Shown: piece after piece, positions 51,615 through 61,200 of the stretch
Position numbering within the stretch: position 1 is the stretch's first letter
Layout of the letters: the number at the start of each line of letters is the position of its first letter
DNA from: JAKLIX01 sp964605655
GTDB taxonomy: Bacteria; Bacteroidota; Bacteroidia; Bacteroidales; CAIXZF01
NCBI GenBank assembly: GCA_964605655.1
Contig: CAZSDK010000003.1
Coordinates: 1 to 64,000 of the forward strand
Reading direction: 5' to 3'
DNA length: 64,000 bases
Program-made: the position numbers and the translations under genes
Notes under the pieces: generated by a model
Seen by the model: the letters and a program-made list of their open reading frames with translations, nothing else
Databases searched by the model: none
Told to the model about the DNA's origin: nothing

Positions 51615-52157
51615 ATGAAGTTGTTGGCGAGAGCCATCTTAAAGATCGCCGGTTGGAAGATATCGCCGGGGTTTCTGTTCGAACATTCCAAATGTATTGT
51701 CATTGAAGCCCCCCACACCAGCATGTGGGATTTTATCTGGGGTTGGATGGCTTTTCAGTCCATAGGGGTCAGGGTACGTTTCCTGATCAAGAAGGAGCTC
51801 TTCTTTTTTCCGATGGGCCCTCTGCTGAAATGGATGGGTGCCATCCCCGTTGACAGGAAGAAGAGCAGCAACATGGTGGATTTTACGGCCCAGCTTTTCA
51901 GCAGGTACGACAACCTGGTGATCACCATCACTCCCGAAGGTACCCGTAAACGTGTTGAGAACTGGAAAAAGGGGTTTTACTATATTGCCATGAGGGCAAA
52001 GGTGCCCATTGTGCTTGGTTATCTTGATTATGGCAAGAAAGAAGGCGGGGCCGGGCCGGTGATTTTTCCTTCGGGGAATTATGAGGAAGACTGGAAAGTC
52101 ATAGAAGCCTTTTACCGCGGCCGCCAGGCCAGGCATCCGGAGAAGTTCAATCTTTAG
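51615..52157 (+). CDS. 1-acyl-sn-glycerol-3-phosphate acyltransferase-like protein
   Basis: Membrane-associated acyltransferase of 180 residues. The H-x4-D motif is in APHTSMWDF (HTSMWD), and TPEGTRKR is the second family motif, FPEGT in others. A hydrophobic stretch lies near residues 50-60 (VRFLIKKELFFFPMGPLLKWMG). It probably acylates lysophosphatidate or a related lipid. It is shorter than classic PlsC (about 240), as in a Bacteroidota subgroup. It follows the aldolase gene by 15 bp and ends at a hairpin that can serve as its terminator. Confidence 0.85.
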   Translation: MKLLARAILKIAGWKISPGFLFEHSKCIVIEAPHTSMWDFIWGWMAFQSIGVRVRFLIKKELFFFPMGPLLKWMGAIPVDRKKSSNMVDFTAQLFSRYDNLVITITPEGTRKRVENWKKGFYYIAMRAKVPIVLGYLDYGKKEGGAGPVIFPSGNYEEDWKVIEAFYRGRQARHPEKFNL

Positions 52158-52164
52158 ATAAAAA

Positions 52165-52196
52165 GGGACTCAATCCCCCCTCGGGGATGGAGTCCC
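52165..52196. terminator. Hairpin repeat acting as likely bidirectional terminator
   Basis: GGGACTCAATCCCC-CCTC-GGGGATGGAGTCCC is a 14-bp stem with one mismatch. On the plus strand CTCTTCTTTTT follows; on the minus strand CCCTTTTTATC follows. It lies between the stops of the acyltransferase and rubrerythrin genes. The sequence recurs at 53613 and 53662, so it is also a repeat family member. Confidence 0.75.
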
Positions 52197-52212
52197 TCTT
52201 CTTTTTATTATC

Positions 52213-52235
52213 ACTCCCCTCGGGGATGGAGTCCC
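52213..52235. repeat. Partial copy of the 32-bp hairpin repeat
   Basis: ACTCCCCTCGGGG followed by ATGGAGTCCC keeps the loop and right arm of the hairpin at 52165-52196 but has a degraded left arm. It is 16 bp from the full copy. Confidence 0.7.
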
Positions 52236-52248
52236 TGGCTTTTTGTTA

Positions 52249-52827
52249 TTAGTAGTTCTCTTCCCTCACCTGCATAAACGCCTTGGGGTGCAGGCAGGCC
52301 GGGCAGTTTTCGAGGGCTTTGGCCGACTCGTACACATAGCCGCAGTTAAGGCATTTCCACCACACTTTTCCGTCTTTCACAAAGACCTTGTCCTCGGAAA
52401 GGTTTTGCAGCAGCTTCAGGTACCTGCGCTCATGCTCGGCCTCTACCTTGGCGATCATCTTGTAAGCGGTGGCTATCTCAGGAAATCCTTCTTCCATGGC
52501 GACCTTCGCAAATTCAGGGTACAGCAGGGTCCACTCTTCGTTTTCACCTTCAGCGGCAGCCTTCAAATTTTCCATGGTGGTACCGATGACACCGGCGGGA
52601 TAGGCGGCGGTGATCTCCACCATTCCTCCTTCCAGGAACTTGAAGAAACGCTTGGCATGTTCTTTCTCCTGCAGGGAGGTCTCCATGAATATGGCGGCAA
52701 TCTGCTCATACCCTTCTTTTTTGGCCATGCTCGCGAAAAACTCGTAACGGTTTCGTGCCTGAGACTCCCCTGCAAAGGATTTCAGCAGGTTCTGTTCGGT
52801 CTTGGTTCCTTTTAATGATTTGTTCAT
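52249..52827 (-). CDS. rbr: Rubrerythrin
   Basis: Non-heme iron peroxidase, 192 residues, that reduces hydrogen peroxide in anaerobes. The four-helix diiron domain supplies Glu and His ligands in GESQARNRYEFF, LQEKEHAKRFF and VEAEHERRYL. The C-terminal rubredoxin-like part (WKCLNCGYVY and ALENCPACLHP) has four cysteines for iron. The start at 52827 is fixed by the family N-terminus MNKSLKGTKTEQNLLKSFAGE. It follows the flavin reductase-rubredoxin fusion by 13 bp, so the two are one operon. That neighbour is the likely electron donor (inference). Confidence 0.95.
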   Translation of the reverse strand: MNKSLKGTKTEQNLLKSFAGESQARNRYEFFASMAKKEGYEQIAAIFMETSLQEKEHAKRFFKFLEGGMVEITAAYPAGVIGTTMENLKAAAEGENEEWTLLYPEFAKVAMEEGFPEIATAYKMIAKVEAEHERRYLKLLQNLSEDKVFVKDGKVWWKCLNCGYVYESAKALENCPACLHPKAFMQVREENY

Positions 52828-52840
52828 AGTTCTTTTATGT

Positions 52841-53527
52841 TTATGGTTCAACAATTTCAATGAAGTCTGATTTTTCCGCTCCGCATACCGGACAAGTCCA
52901 GTCATCCGGAAGATCCCTGAATTTTACCGGTTCTGTGGTTTCATCATAAATATATCCACAGGCTGTGCATTTATACTTCTTGAGGGTGGGATCTTTGGTT
53001 TTGACCTGTAGCTTAGAGGCATCAATGTATGTTGGCGCGTTTTTGGGAGCCATTCCTTTTTTCACCTGCCGATAATAGAGGTAGGTGAGGGGATCTCTGG
53101 TGTCATCGAGCAGCACGGCGTTGAGAAGATCACCGATGAACATCAGGTGGGTGCCCAGGTCGATGGTCTCCACCACGGTAAACTCCAGCCAGGCCATGGC
53201 AGCGTCCAGCACCACGGGCACGCCGGTTTCTCCGTATATCACCTCCAGGTCTTTCATCTTATCGGTATCTCTGCCGCTTTTATAGCCGAAGGTGCCGATG
53301 AGGCCGGCCGGAGCTTCTTTGCTGAGGACAGTGACAGAAAAGGCCCCTTTTTGCTGGATGAGGGAGGCCGTAAAGTTGTTTTTATTGCAGCAGGTGGCAA
53401 AACGGGGAGGCTCTGCCGTCACCTGGAATACGGTGTTGGAAATATACCCGTTACCACGGCTTTTATCTCCGGAGGATACAATGTACAGTCCGTAAGATAT
53501 CTTAAACAAGGCTTCAAAATCGATCAT
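52841..53527 (-). CDS. Flavin reductase-rubredoxin fusion protein
   Basis: Two-domain redox protein of 228 residues. The N-terminal flavin reductase-like FMN-binding domain (about 1-160) begins MIDFEALFKISYGLYIVSSGDKSRGNG and has ATCCNKNNFT. The C-terminal rubredoxin (about 178-225) has CTACGYIYD and LPDDWTCPVCGAEKSDF, giving four cysteines for one iron. This arrangement is known as high-molecular-weight rubredoxin. It is first of a pair with rubrerythrin (13-bp gap). It probably carries electrons from NAD(P)H through flavin and iron to rubrerythrin. The roughly 420 bp upstream is filled with repeats. Confidence 0.9.
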   Translation of the reverse strand: MIDFEALFKISYGLYIVSSGDKSRGNGYISNTVFQVTAEPPRFATCCNKNNFTASLIQQKGAFSVTVLSKEAPAGLIGTFGYKSGRDTDKMKDLEVIYGETGVPVVLDAAMAWLEFTVVETIDLGTHLMFIGDLLNAVLLDDTRDPLTYLYYRQVKKGMAPKNAPTYIDASKLQVKTKDPTLKKYKCTACGYIYDETTEPVKFRDLPDDWTCPVCGAEKSDFIEIVEP

Positions 53528-53612
53528 GGCTTAAGGCGTCAATAGAGTTGTCGTTGTTCCAAATGTAGACAAAAATTCTGAATCCTTTTATGGTGTAGGC
53601 AAAAATTCGTGA

Positions 53613-53644
53613 GGGACTCAATCCCCCTCAGGGGATGGAGTCCC
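53613..53644. repeat. 32-bp hairpin repeat, copy 3
   Basis: GGGACTCAATCCCC-CTCA-GGGGATGGAGTCCC, the same stem as 52165-52196 with a different loop. No T run follows, so it is not a standard terminator; it lies upstream of the flavin reductase gene. Confidence 0.85.
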
Positions 53645-53661
53645 TCATACACGAGTTCCCA

Positions 53662-53694
53662 GGGACTCAATCCCCCCCCAGGGGATGGAGTCCC
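53662..53694. repeat. 33-bp hairpin repeat, copy 4
   Basis: GGGACTCAATCCCC-CCCCA-GGGGATGGAGTCCC, 17 bp after the previous copy, with a one-base longer loop and identical arms. Confidence 0.85.
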
Positions 53695-53730
53695 TCGTTC
53701 ATTGAGGCGGTCATAATTAGTATTTTGTCA

Positions 53731-53755
53731 ATATTTCGACTCCGCTCAATATGAC
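53731..53755 (-). repeat. 25-bp dispersed repeat, inverted copy
   Basis: On the minus strand it reads GTCATATTGAGCG, then GAG, then TCGAAATAT, a diverged copy of the two direct copies downstream. Confidence 0.65.
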
Positions 53756-53774
53756 AAAACATTGATAATCAATT

Positions 53775-53799
53775 GTCATGCTGAGCGAAATCGAAGCAT
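53775..53799 (+). repeat. 25-bp dispersed repeat, direct copy 1
   Basis: GTCATGCTGAGCG, then AAA, then TCGAAGCAT. Forms of this sequence are familiar as dispersed intergenic repeats in several bacterial phyla (from memory, not checked). Confidence 0.7.
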
Positions 53800-53817
53800 T
53801 TTCAGTCTTAATTTTGC

Positions 53818-53842
53818 GTCATGCTGAGCGGAGTCGAAGCAT
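53818..53842 (+). repeat. 25-bp dispersed repeat, direct copy 2
   Basis: GTCATGCTGAGCG, then GAG, then TCGAAGCAT; identical to copy 1 apart from the central triplet. Confidence 0.7.
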
Positions 53843-53949
53843 ATTCGCCTTAAGAGACAACCTCAGTCTCTGGGCCGGTTCCCTGTATCTTCAAGCAACT
53901 TTAGCCAACTTTTACCGTCTGAATGAATATCCCGAAACAATCCCACCCC

Positions 53950-54429
53950 ATGAAAAAAACGGCTACCCTTCTTTTCGGTGTTATTATGCTCCTGTGCGCT
54001 GCTCGGGGCAAAGCAGCCGTCGTTTACAGCGACCTTCAGCCCGATTCCACCATGATGCTCTCAACCTCGATCGGTTCCGGTTCAGGCATCAACCTCGATT
54101 TTAACCATGACGGGACCGTTGACTTTTACTTCCGCTGGGATGACTGGGGCTCTGAATGGTTCTGCCATATCGTACCCGATTATCTCAACCATGCCAAAGT
54201 CATGATCACCGGCATCAACAACCCTTATGGAGCCGGTTACGTGAAGCTGCTCAACGCTGGCGACCTTCTTCAGATCCGTGCTGCTGACGGAAGTCGTGTG
54301 TTTGAAACGGTGATCTCCTCTACAGAGTGGTCAGGCGATGTTACCCTTTTATCGCCGGGTCTTTATTTCATTTCAATGATGAACAGGGACGGGGAACTCA
54401 GGATTTCCCGGAAGCTGGTGGTAGAATAA
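53950..54429 (+). CDS. Small exported protein with T9SS type A-like C-terminal domain
   Basis: Protein of 159 residues from the ATG at 53950; an upstream ATG at 53923 would add nine residues before the signal peptide. The signal peptide (MKKTATLLFGVIMLLCAA) ends near residue 23. A short middle part has LDFNHDGTVDFYFRWDDW, a calcium-binding-like Asp-rich turn. The last 65 residues have DGSRVFETVISSTEWSGDV, LLSPGLYFISMMN and a final RKLVVE, the layout of the Por secretion type A domain. If so it is one of the smallest T9SS cargos. Function unknown. It starts the plus-strand secreted cluster. Confidence 0.65.
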   Translation: MKKTATLLFGVIMLLCAARGKAAVVYSDLQPDSTMMLSTSIGSGSGINLDFNHDGTVDFYFRWDDWGSEWFCHIVPDYLNHAKVMITGINNPYGAGYVKLLNAGDLLQIRAADGSRVFETVISSTEWSGDVTLLSPGLYFISMMNRDGELRISRKLVVE

Positions 54430-54483
54430 ACCGTTGAAGGTGATCTGTATTTTTAGTAACTTGCTGTCCAAAACTGGAGTCTG

Positions 54484-57400
54484 ATGAAGCTGGTTATCCA
54501 TCGGTTATGTCTGGTTCTCCTGTTCTGGGGGCTGGCAGGGACTGTATTTTCCCAGTCGCTGATGGTGAACTCCATGCCCTCGTGGTCAACCAACCACACC
54601 GAAAGCAATTTCGAGCTGAATGATTCTGTGATCCTGTGGAGCACTGCTTTTGGAGGGATTCCTCCGTATACCGACACCCTGAGGATTGACGGGATATGGA
54701 TTCCGCTCTCTGTGTTTACCCAGGATCCTTTTCCGGTGACGCAGCCTGATCATTATCTCTATGGGCATTTCTTTTCCAGGAAGTTTGCTTTTACCTCCTG
54801 TGGCTTTCATACCATCGAGTGGAAGATCACCGATGGGGCCGGGGTGAACCAGACCCGTCAGTCGCTCATCCTGGTCCATAACGATCCGCCTTTCCATATC
54901 AAGGTGAACCGGAGGATTGAAAGAGGCTTGTTGTGGTTATACAAAAGCTGTCACTTCACTACAGGTGACATGGTTTTCTGGCCAAGATCAGAAACGTCGG
55001 GATATATGTGGGATGAGTACACTTTTGCCGGTTCAGCGGCTGCCATCCTGGCTTTTGAGGAGAACGGCCACCTGTACACCAACGATACGGTGATCGATCC
55101 CTTCGCGGTGATGATACGGAAAGGGCTCCGCTTTCTCTTTTCCAATGCCGGTCAGTATAATATTTATAACCACGATGACGGGACGGGGGTCAAGGTTAGT
55201 GACCTTTTTACATACAGTTTACCAGTATCCACAACCTGTAACACCGGCTTGCTGAGGGGAAGTTACCTTTATAACTATACTGATGGCACCTATGCCAACA
55301 GTTTCGGACTAATGGCGATTGCCCTGGCTCATGCCGACAGCGTACAGGCCGGCAACCATTACATCTCCAATGGTTGTTTTACCGGTTGGCCTTACAAAGA
55401 ATTCCTCCGGGATGCCCTGGACTACATCTATTTTTACCAGGGAGATTTTGACAACAGGGGGGGATGGGGGTACTACCTGGATAACTACAATAATTATTAC
55501 GACGGTTCCCTGGAGCAATGGCCCTGTCTGGTGCTGGCTGCCGCAAATGCCAGGCTGGGCATGGATTCCCCCGACTGGGTGAAGCTGAATGTGGACGACG
55601 CCTATACCGCCATTACTGATGGGCAGGGAGGATGCGGGTATGCCAGTCCTTATAGCTCCAACGTTGGCAAGACCGGGGGAATGCTGGCCAGCTATGCCTG
55701 GACCGGCAAGTATATACTTACGGGAGATGCAGCGGCGGTCGCGGCTCTCGAATATGTGGAAAGCCATTATGGTAATGCTGGTGGGTACGGTGACCAGGAC
55801 GGATGGGCCGGGAATTTTTATTCCATGTACGGCCTGAAAAAGGGTCTGGCCCTCCAGGAGGTGGATGAGGTGACCTACAATGATCAGCCGAGAAACTGGT
55901 ACCATGATATGGTGGCCTGGCTTACGGCTCAGCAACTGGCTCCATTACCGCCTTCTTTTGTAACATCTTATCAGAATTTGAACTTTGCCTACGGTCAGTA
56001 CCCGGACGGGTCCTGGGAAGATATTTACTTTGGTCAGACAGCACTGGCTACGGCTCACGCCCTTCTCATCCTCACGCCCAACGTTTTTGATCTTCCGCCT
56101 GCGGCACCGACGCCGGTGTATGGGATCTGCAAAGGTGATTCGATGCAGCTGACCGCGACCTCCGGAAGTGTTGTGGAGTGGTTCTCCATTCCCCCCGGAT
56201 TTTACTCCTCCCAGCAAACCATCTGGGTATCACCCGATTCAGATATGGTCTACTATGCTTTCGTTTACAATGAGATAGGGTGCATTCTTGAAGTCGACAG
56301 TAACCGGATCTTTATCTGGCCTCCCGTAGATCCGATGGTGAATTATAATGATCCGGTCTGTGCTGATGATACTCTCATGCTGACCACAGAGCCCGGATGG
56401 ACCTATTCCTGGTCCGGGCCGGGAGGTTTTTCTTCAGGGGTACAGTTCCCTCAAATCCCTGATGTTCAGGCAGCAGACCAGGGCTGTTATTTTTTGACCA
56501 TGTATGATGAGCACCATTGCCCGGCCTTCGACAGCGTGATGGTGGAGATCAGGCCCCTGCCGGTACCGGTGGTCCAGACCAACAGCCCGGTCTGCAGTAA
56601 CGACACCCTCACGCTTCAGGCTTCTGGTGGTGTAAGCTACTCCTGGGCGGGACCTGCAGGGTTTTCATCATCACAGGCTGATTCCATCCTCCCCGGATTT
56701 CAGCTCCCTATGGCCGGTACTTATGTGGTGACGGTCAGCAGTGATTATGGTTGCCAGGCCGTGGATTCAGTGGCGGTTGCAGGGCTGCCTGCTCCCAATG
56801 CCGGGATTCAAAGCAACAGTCCTGTGTGCCAGGGTGATACGGTGTTGATACAGGCCTCGGGAGGGAATAGTTATATATGGTATGGTCCGCCGGGATTTTC
56901 AACATCCGGAAATCAGCTTCAGGTGAACAACGCCCAGCCGGGCCAGTCAGGTACGTACTGGGTCGTGGTCGGCGACCTGAACCAATGCACCGATACTGCT
57001 TATGTGGTGGTTGAGGTACATCCCGGACCAGTCGTATTATCCATGCTTAAAACCCATCCATTATGTCACGGTGAATCAAGCGGTTCCATACAGGTCATGG
57101 CCAGTGGAGGCACCTCTCTATCCTATACCTGGAGTTGTTGCCCCGGCCAGGACACTCCTCTTTTAACCAACCTCCCGGCCGGCACCTATAACCTGACCAT
57201 CACCAGTGTGGGGAGTTGCAGCCTGGATACCTCAGCCATTTTGACGGAACCCGGCCCTTATACCATCGTTAGCGAGGTTGGTCCCGACACCTGCAGGGGC
57301 CAGGGCAGGGGATCGGTGAACGTCACCCTGGTGAGCGGCCAGAATCCTCCTTATACCTATGCCTGGAGCAGCGGCCAGAATACACCAGGTATCGGTAACC

Positions 57401-58203
57401 TGTACAGCGGTATATATACCCTTACCCTTTCTGACCAGTCTGGCTGTGATACCTTAATGTTCTTCGAAGTTGGTTTCTTGTCCGATCCTGCCATCGGAGT
57501 GGACCCGGCTTCGGCAGAGCTGTGCCTGGGAGATTCCATATTGCTCACTGCAAACGGGGCTACATGGTACCGCTGGTCCCCCTCCTTTGAGATAGAGCCC
57601 GACACGGGCGCCATGGTGGAAGCCTTCCCCACCCAGACCAGTTATATGATGGTGGTGGGTACCGACGAATATCATTGTATCGACACGGCTTTTACCTACC
57701 TGATGGTCCATCCTTCCCCTGAGCCGGACCTGGGACCTGATCTCTGGCTGCAGCTGGGTGAGTCGGCAAACCTGTCGCTGCCACCCGGTTATAACTCCTA
57801 CCTCTGGTCGACGGGTGATACCCTGCCCCTTATCATGATCTCAGATACAGGACAATACTGGGTCTGGGTAAGCGATGGGTGGTGTTCAGGCACCGACAGT
57901 GTTCATGTGTATGAGATCCTCGATATCTGGGTCCCCAGTGCTTTCACTCCCAACCAGGATGAACGGAACGACTACTTTTTCCCGGTATGTCTCAGTTGCA
58001 CCGAAATGGAATGGTATGTTTTCGACCGCTGGGGCGGGGTGATCTTTTCTTCCGGTGAGCTCAACAGCAAATGGGATGGCACCCTGGCAGGAGAGACCTG
58101 CCCGGCAGGAGTCTATACCTACCTCATTAAATATCACAAGCCTTCACCCGGCCATTCCGATGGAAAGGGAGCGCTGAGAGGCATCGTGGTGCTTCTCAGG
58201 TAA
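54484..58203 (+). CDS. T9SS cargo with alpha/alpha-toroid-like N-domain, SprB-like repeats and type B sorting domain
   Basis: Predicted surface protein of 1239 residues. A signal peptide to about 20 is followed by a beta domain. Residues about 144-530 have repeated helical pairs (GLLWLYKSC, AGSAAAILAFE, NSFGLMAIALAHA, GGWGYYLDN, ATAHALLILTP) like the prenyltransferase/squalene-cyclase toroid. From about 540 to 1140 there are several Ig-like units with NSPVCxxDTLTLxASGG patterns and two SprB-like units (CHGESSGSIQVMASGG, CRGQGRGSVNVTLVSG). The last 95 residues (VPSAFTPNQDERNDYFFP, WYVFDRWGGVIFSS, CPAGVYTYLIKY) are the type B sorting domain. Catalysis by the toroid is unproven; glycan binding or hydrolysis is possible. 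Confidence 0.82.
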   Translation: MKLVIHRLCLVLLFWGLAGTVFSQSLMVNSMPSWSTNHTESNFELNDSVILWSTAFGGIPPYTDTLRIDGIWIPLSVFTQDPFPVTQPDHYLYGHFFSRKFAFTSCGFHTIEWKITDGAGVNQTRQSLILVHNDPPFHIKVNRRIERGLLWLYKSCHFTTGDMVFWPRSETSGYMWDEYTFAGSAAAILAFEENGHLYTNDTVIDPFAVMIRKGLRFLFSNAGQYNIYNHDDGTGVKVSDLFTYSLPVSTTCNTGLLRGSYLYNYTDGTYANSFGLMAIALAHADSVQAGNHYISNGCFTGWPYKEFLRDALDYIYFYQGDFDNRGGWGYYLDNYNNYYDGSLEQWPCLVLAAANARLGMDSPDWVKLNVDDAYTAITDGQGGCGYASPYSSNVGKTGGMLASYAWTGKYILTGDAAAVAALEYVESHYGNAGGYGDQDGWAGNFYSMYGLKKGLALQEVDEVTYNDQPRNWYHDMVAWLTAQQLAPLPPSFVTSYQNLNFAYGQYPDGSWEDIYFGQTALATAHALLILTPNVFDLPPAAPTPVYGICKGDSMQLTATSGSVVEWFSIPPGFYSSQQTIWVSPDSDMVYYAFVYNEIGCILEVDSNRIFIWPPVDPMVNYNDPVCADDTLMLTTEPGWTYSWSGPGGFSSGVQFPQIPDVQAADQGCYFLTMYDEHHCPAFDSVMVEIRPLPVPVVQTNSPVCSNDTLTLQASGGVSYSWAGPAGFSSSQADSILPGFQLPMAGTYVVTVSSDYGCQAVDSVAVAGLPAPNAGIQSNSPVCQGDTVLIQASGGNSYIWYGPPGFSTSGNQLQVNNAQPGQSGTYWVVVGDLNQCTDTAYVVVEVHPGPVVLSMLKTHPLCHGESSGSIQVMASGGTSLSYTWSCCPGQDTPLLTNLPAGTYNLTITSVGSCSLDTSAILTEPGPYTIVSEVGPDTCRGQGRGSVNVTLVSGQNPPYTYAWSSGQNTPGIGNLYSGIYTLTLSDQSGCDTLMFFEVGFLSDPAIGVDPASAELCLGDSILLTANGATWYRWSPSFEIEPDTGAMVEAFPTQTSYMMVVGTDEYHCIDTAFTYLMVHPSPEPDLGPDLWLQLGESANLSLPPGYNSYLWSTGDTLPLIMISDTGQYWVWVSDGWCSGTDSVHVYEILDIWVPSAFTPNQDERNDYFFPVCLSCTEMEWYVFDRWGGVIFSSGELNSKWDGTLAGETCPAGVYTYLIKYHKPSPGHSDGKGALRGIVVLLR

Positions 58204-58208
58204 TCGTT

Positions 58209-61200
58209 TTAAGGGTTGTAAGAACCATTGACGTCCCCGTTACAGAGTCCTTTGATGGTTACAGTGAGGGTCGTCAGTCCGTTGAGAAGCAACACCGGTT
58301 TCTCGAAAACCCAGTCACCGGAGGTGAAGGAAGCTAACTGGCCCACAAATCTCTTTTGAACGGCCAGGGCGTCCACGGCATTGATGGTCCCGTTGGTGAC
58401 CACATCTGCAGCCAACAGCTTGACACCCTGCAGGCTCACCAGTCCGACAAAGTGTTTCATGATGAGCAGGGCATCGGTGGAGTTCACCCCTCCCCAGGGC
58501 TGGTCGCTCAGGCACACCAGCGTATATGTTCCCGGTTCATAGCCCAAAAACTCAAAACTGCCATCCGCATTCGTCGTGGTGGTATATTTGACAGTACCAC
58601 CCTGCCGCAGCTGTACTTCAATATTTTCAAGGGGAGCCTGGGCCAGATTGTCATAATATACGTACCCAGAGAAGACGCATAATCCTGTCTGGATGGCGAT
58701 GGAGTCCACATCCTGGCAGGTACCCCCGTTTGTCACGGTTACCGAATAGATAGTGCTGGTGCCCGCGATGATCGTGGGTGTCGTTTCTCCGGTACTCCAA
58801 AGGTAAGAACCCGCCAGGCCTGCGTCAAGCAACAGGGCGCAGGAGTTCTGCAGGATGGTGTCATTTCCCAGGTTGACGGATGGATACGGGATCACCTGCA
58901 AAGTAACGGTGTTTGAGACGGCGGGACTTCCCTGGCTGCAAGGGGTGGCAGAGGTGACGATACAGCTCACCTGGTCTCCGTCAGCAGGGACCAGGGTAAG
59001 GGATGATTGACCTTCACCAGAGGAAAGTCCATTAACAAACCATTGGTAACCAGGGTTAAGACCTGCATTTTCGACCAGGGACTGTATCGTTACGGAATCC
59101 CCTTCGCAGGAGGCAGTGCCTTCCTGTGCCTCTATCTGGACATGGACGCTGTCGTTTGAGAACACATGGATATAATTGTTTTTTGTCAGGGTGACGGACG
59201 CCGTTCCTTTTGTCAGGGTCAGGCTGACCGTATAAGTCCCCGGATTGCTGTAGGCGTGGGTAGGGTCAGGCTGGCTGGAGGTAGAGCCGTCGCCGAAGTT
59301 CCATAACCAGCCTGTCGGGTTTCCCTGTGACTGATCGGTGAACATAACGGTGGCCCCCACACAGGGGAGGGTGTCGCTGGCGGTGAAGGCAGGCTGTACC
59401 TGGGTCCCGGTGATGTTCACATCATCAAGGTAGAGGTTATTACCATAATCATTGACGGCCAGGAACTTAACCATGACAACATTCCCTACATAAGGAGTAA
59501 GATCGATCGTATCTGTTCTCCAGTCAGAGGCGGAGGAAGGAGTAAACTCAGAAGTGGTGGCCTGGCCGGTAGCCAGCTGTGTGCCTGTTTTGTTATAGGG
59601 TGTCGCCAGCCAGCTACCACCGCAGTTGCTGTAGATCATCACCTTTAGGGAATCATGGTAGGCGCTGCTGTATGGACGGTATGCCACCCTGAAGGTAAGC
59701 CTGGCATCGACAAAGGTGGTCAGGTCGAGAGGAGGCGTGTTGAGCCAGTCTCTCTGTCCTTGCTGGGCATAGGAATAAAACCTGACATACGCACATTTGG
59801 AACCTGGTGGGTTCCCTCCGACATTGTCCTTCATGGTCCAGGTGAACCCCTGGTCCTCGTTGTCGATGGTCCAGGATCCGTCGTTGAACTCACCGGATTC
59901 AAAGTCATCCGCGTAAGGCGGGGTGATGTTGGGCAGGATGGTAATGAAGCCGGGGCGGGTCAGGGTATCACTGTCGGTGGAGTTGGATACGATAAGGCGG
60001 ACCGAATATGTTCCGGGACTGGCAAACTGCACGTGCGGATGTTGGGAGGAGGCCGTGGTGCCATCCACAAATGTGGCGTTGCCAGGCGTGAAAGACCAGT
60101 TCCAGGAGGTGGGGTTTCCCGTTGACAGGTCATTGATTACCAGGGTTTGACCCGGGCATGCAGATAATGTCTCTCCATTGAAGTTGGCAGAGAGCCCGAT
60201 ATGTACCTGGAAGGAGATGGTGGAGCCTGCCGTGCCCACGTTGGATATTTTTATTCCCGCAGGGGAACCGTTAGCCAGAAATCCGTAAGGATTGGTGGTG
60301 TCGTTGAAAGAAGTTCTGCCCGAACCGATGCTGAAACAGGCCTGGCTGGGAGAACCGTTGGCATTGGGTGTGCCGTTGGGCCGGAAGAGGTAGACTTCAT
60401 CGGGTGGTCCGTCGGCATTGCCATTTCCGGCTGCAGGATTGATCCTGTAAATGAGTAGGCCCGAGGCCGGTATGGAGTTCTCAAAAGTCCCTGTCTTTTC
60501 CCGGTATTCGAGGATAAAGAACTCTGAGGTGGAATTAGGTGAAGCAATTTTATAAATCTGGTTGGAGGCGGCACTCACGGGGTTGAGAGTATAAGTGCCT
60601 GATTGAGTGATAGCAGGCACAGAGGCAATCCATTCACCATATTTATATTTCATCCATGCTCCCATCGACTGGGGCGGATTCGCAGTGTTCTCCATAATAT
60701 CCCAGGGTCCGACAGGGGAGATACCATTATCGGAATAGTGGTACAAATCAGGGGAACCAAGGGTGTGAAACATCTCATGGCATAACACTCCGTTCCCACT
60801 GGAGGCAAGAAAATCTTCCAGCTGGAAATTGTAATCCCACACCTGGAGGCCGTTGATATAGGCATTCTCGGAATATAGTGACCAGCGGTGCGGCCACAAC
60901 AGGGTGCTCCAGGCTGTGGTGCCTCCCCTGATTATAAAACACACATTGTCCACCAGTCCGTCATCATTGCTGTCGATATCCAATCCGGCGGGAACCATCC
61001 CGTCGATGGCCTCAATGGCATTGGCGAGCAGGGTATGTTCCCTGGCGGTCCTTTCACTGTCCGAATAACCGTCAGGGTTGGAAGTGCTGTAGGGCATATA
61101 GTAACTTCTCGGGTGGGAGTCCTGGTAAGACACAATGACGGTACCTGAAGGCGAAGGATAAAAAGTGGAGGTGATGGTAAGGGCCTCGTAGGAGACTTCC

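Larger units (their letters stand above)
53528..53949. other. Repeat-filled spacer before the secreted-protein cluster
   Basis: No gene is credible here. It holds two 32-33-bp hairpin repeats (53613-53644, 53662-53694) and three copies of a 25-bp element (53731-53755 inverted, 53775-53799, 53818-53842). The rest (53546-53612, 53695-53730 and 53843-53949) shows no strong feature. Confidence 0.7.

Noticed and set aside
53613..53694. Possible short CRISPR array
   Set aside because: Two copies 17 bp apart are self-complementary hairpins with differing loops; further copies lie 1.4 kb away, and no cas gene is present.
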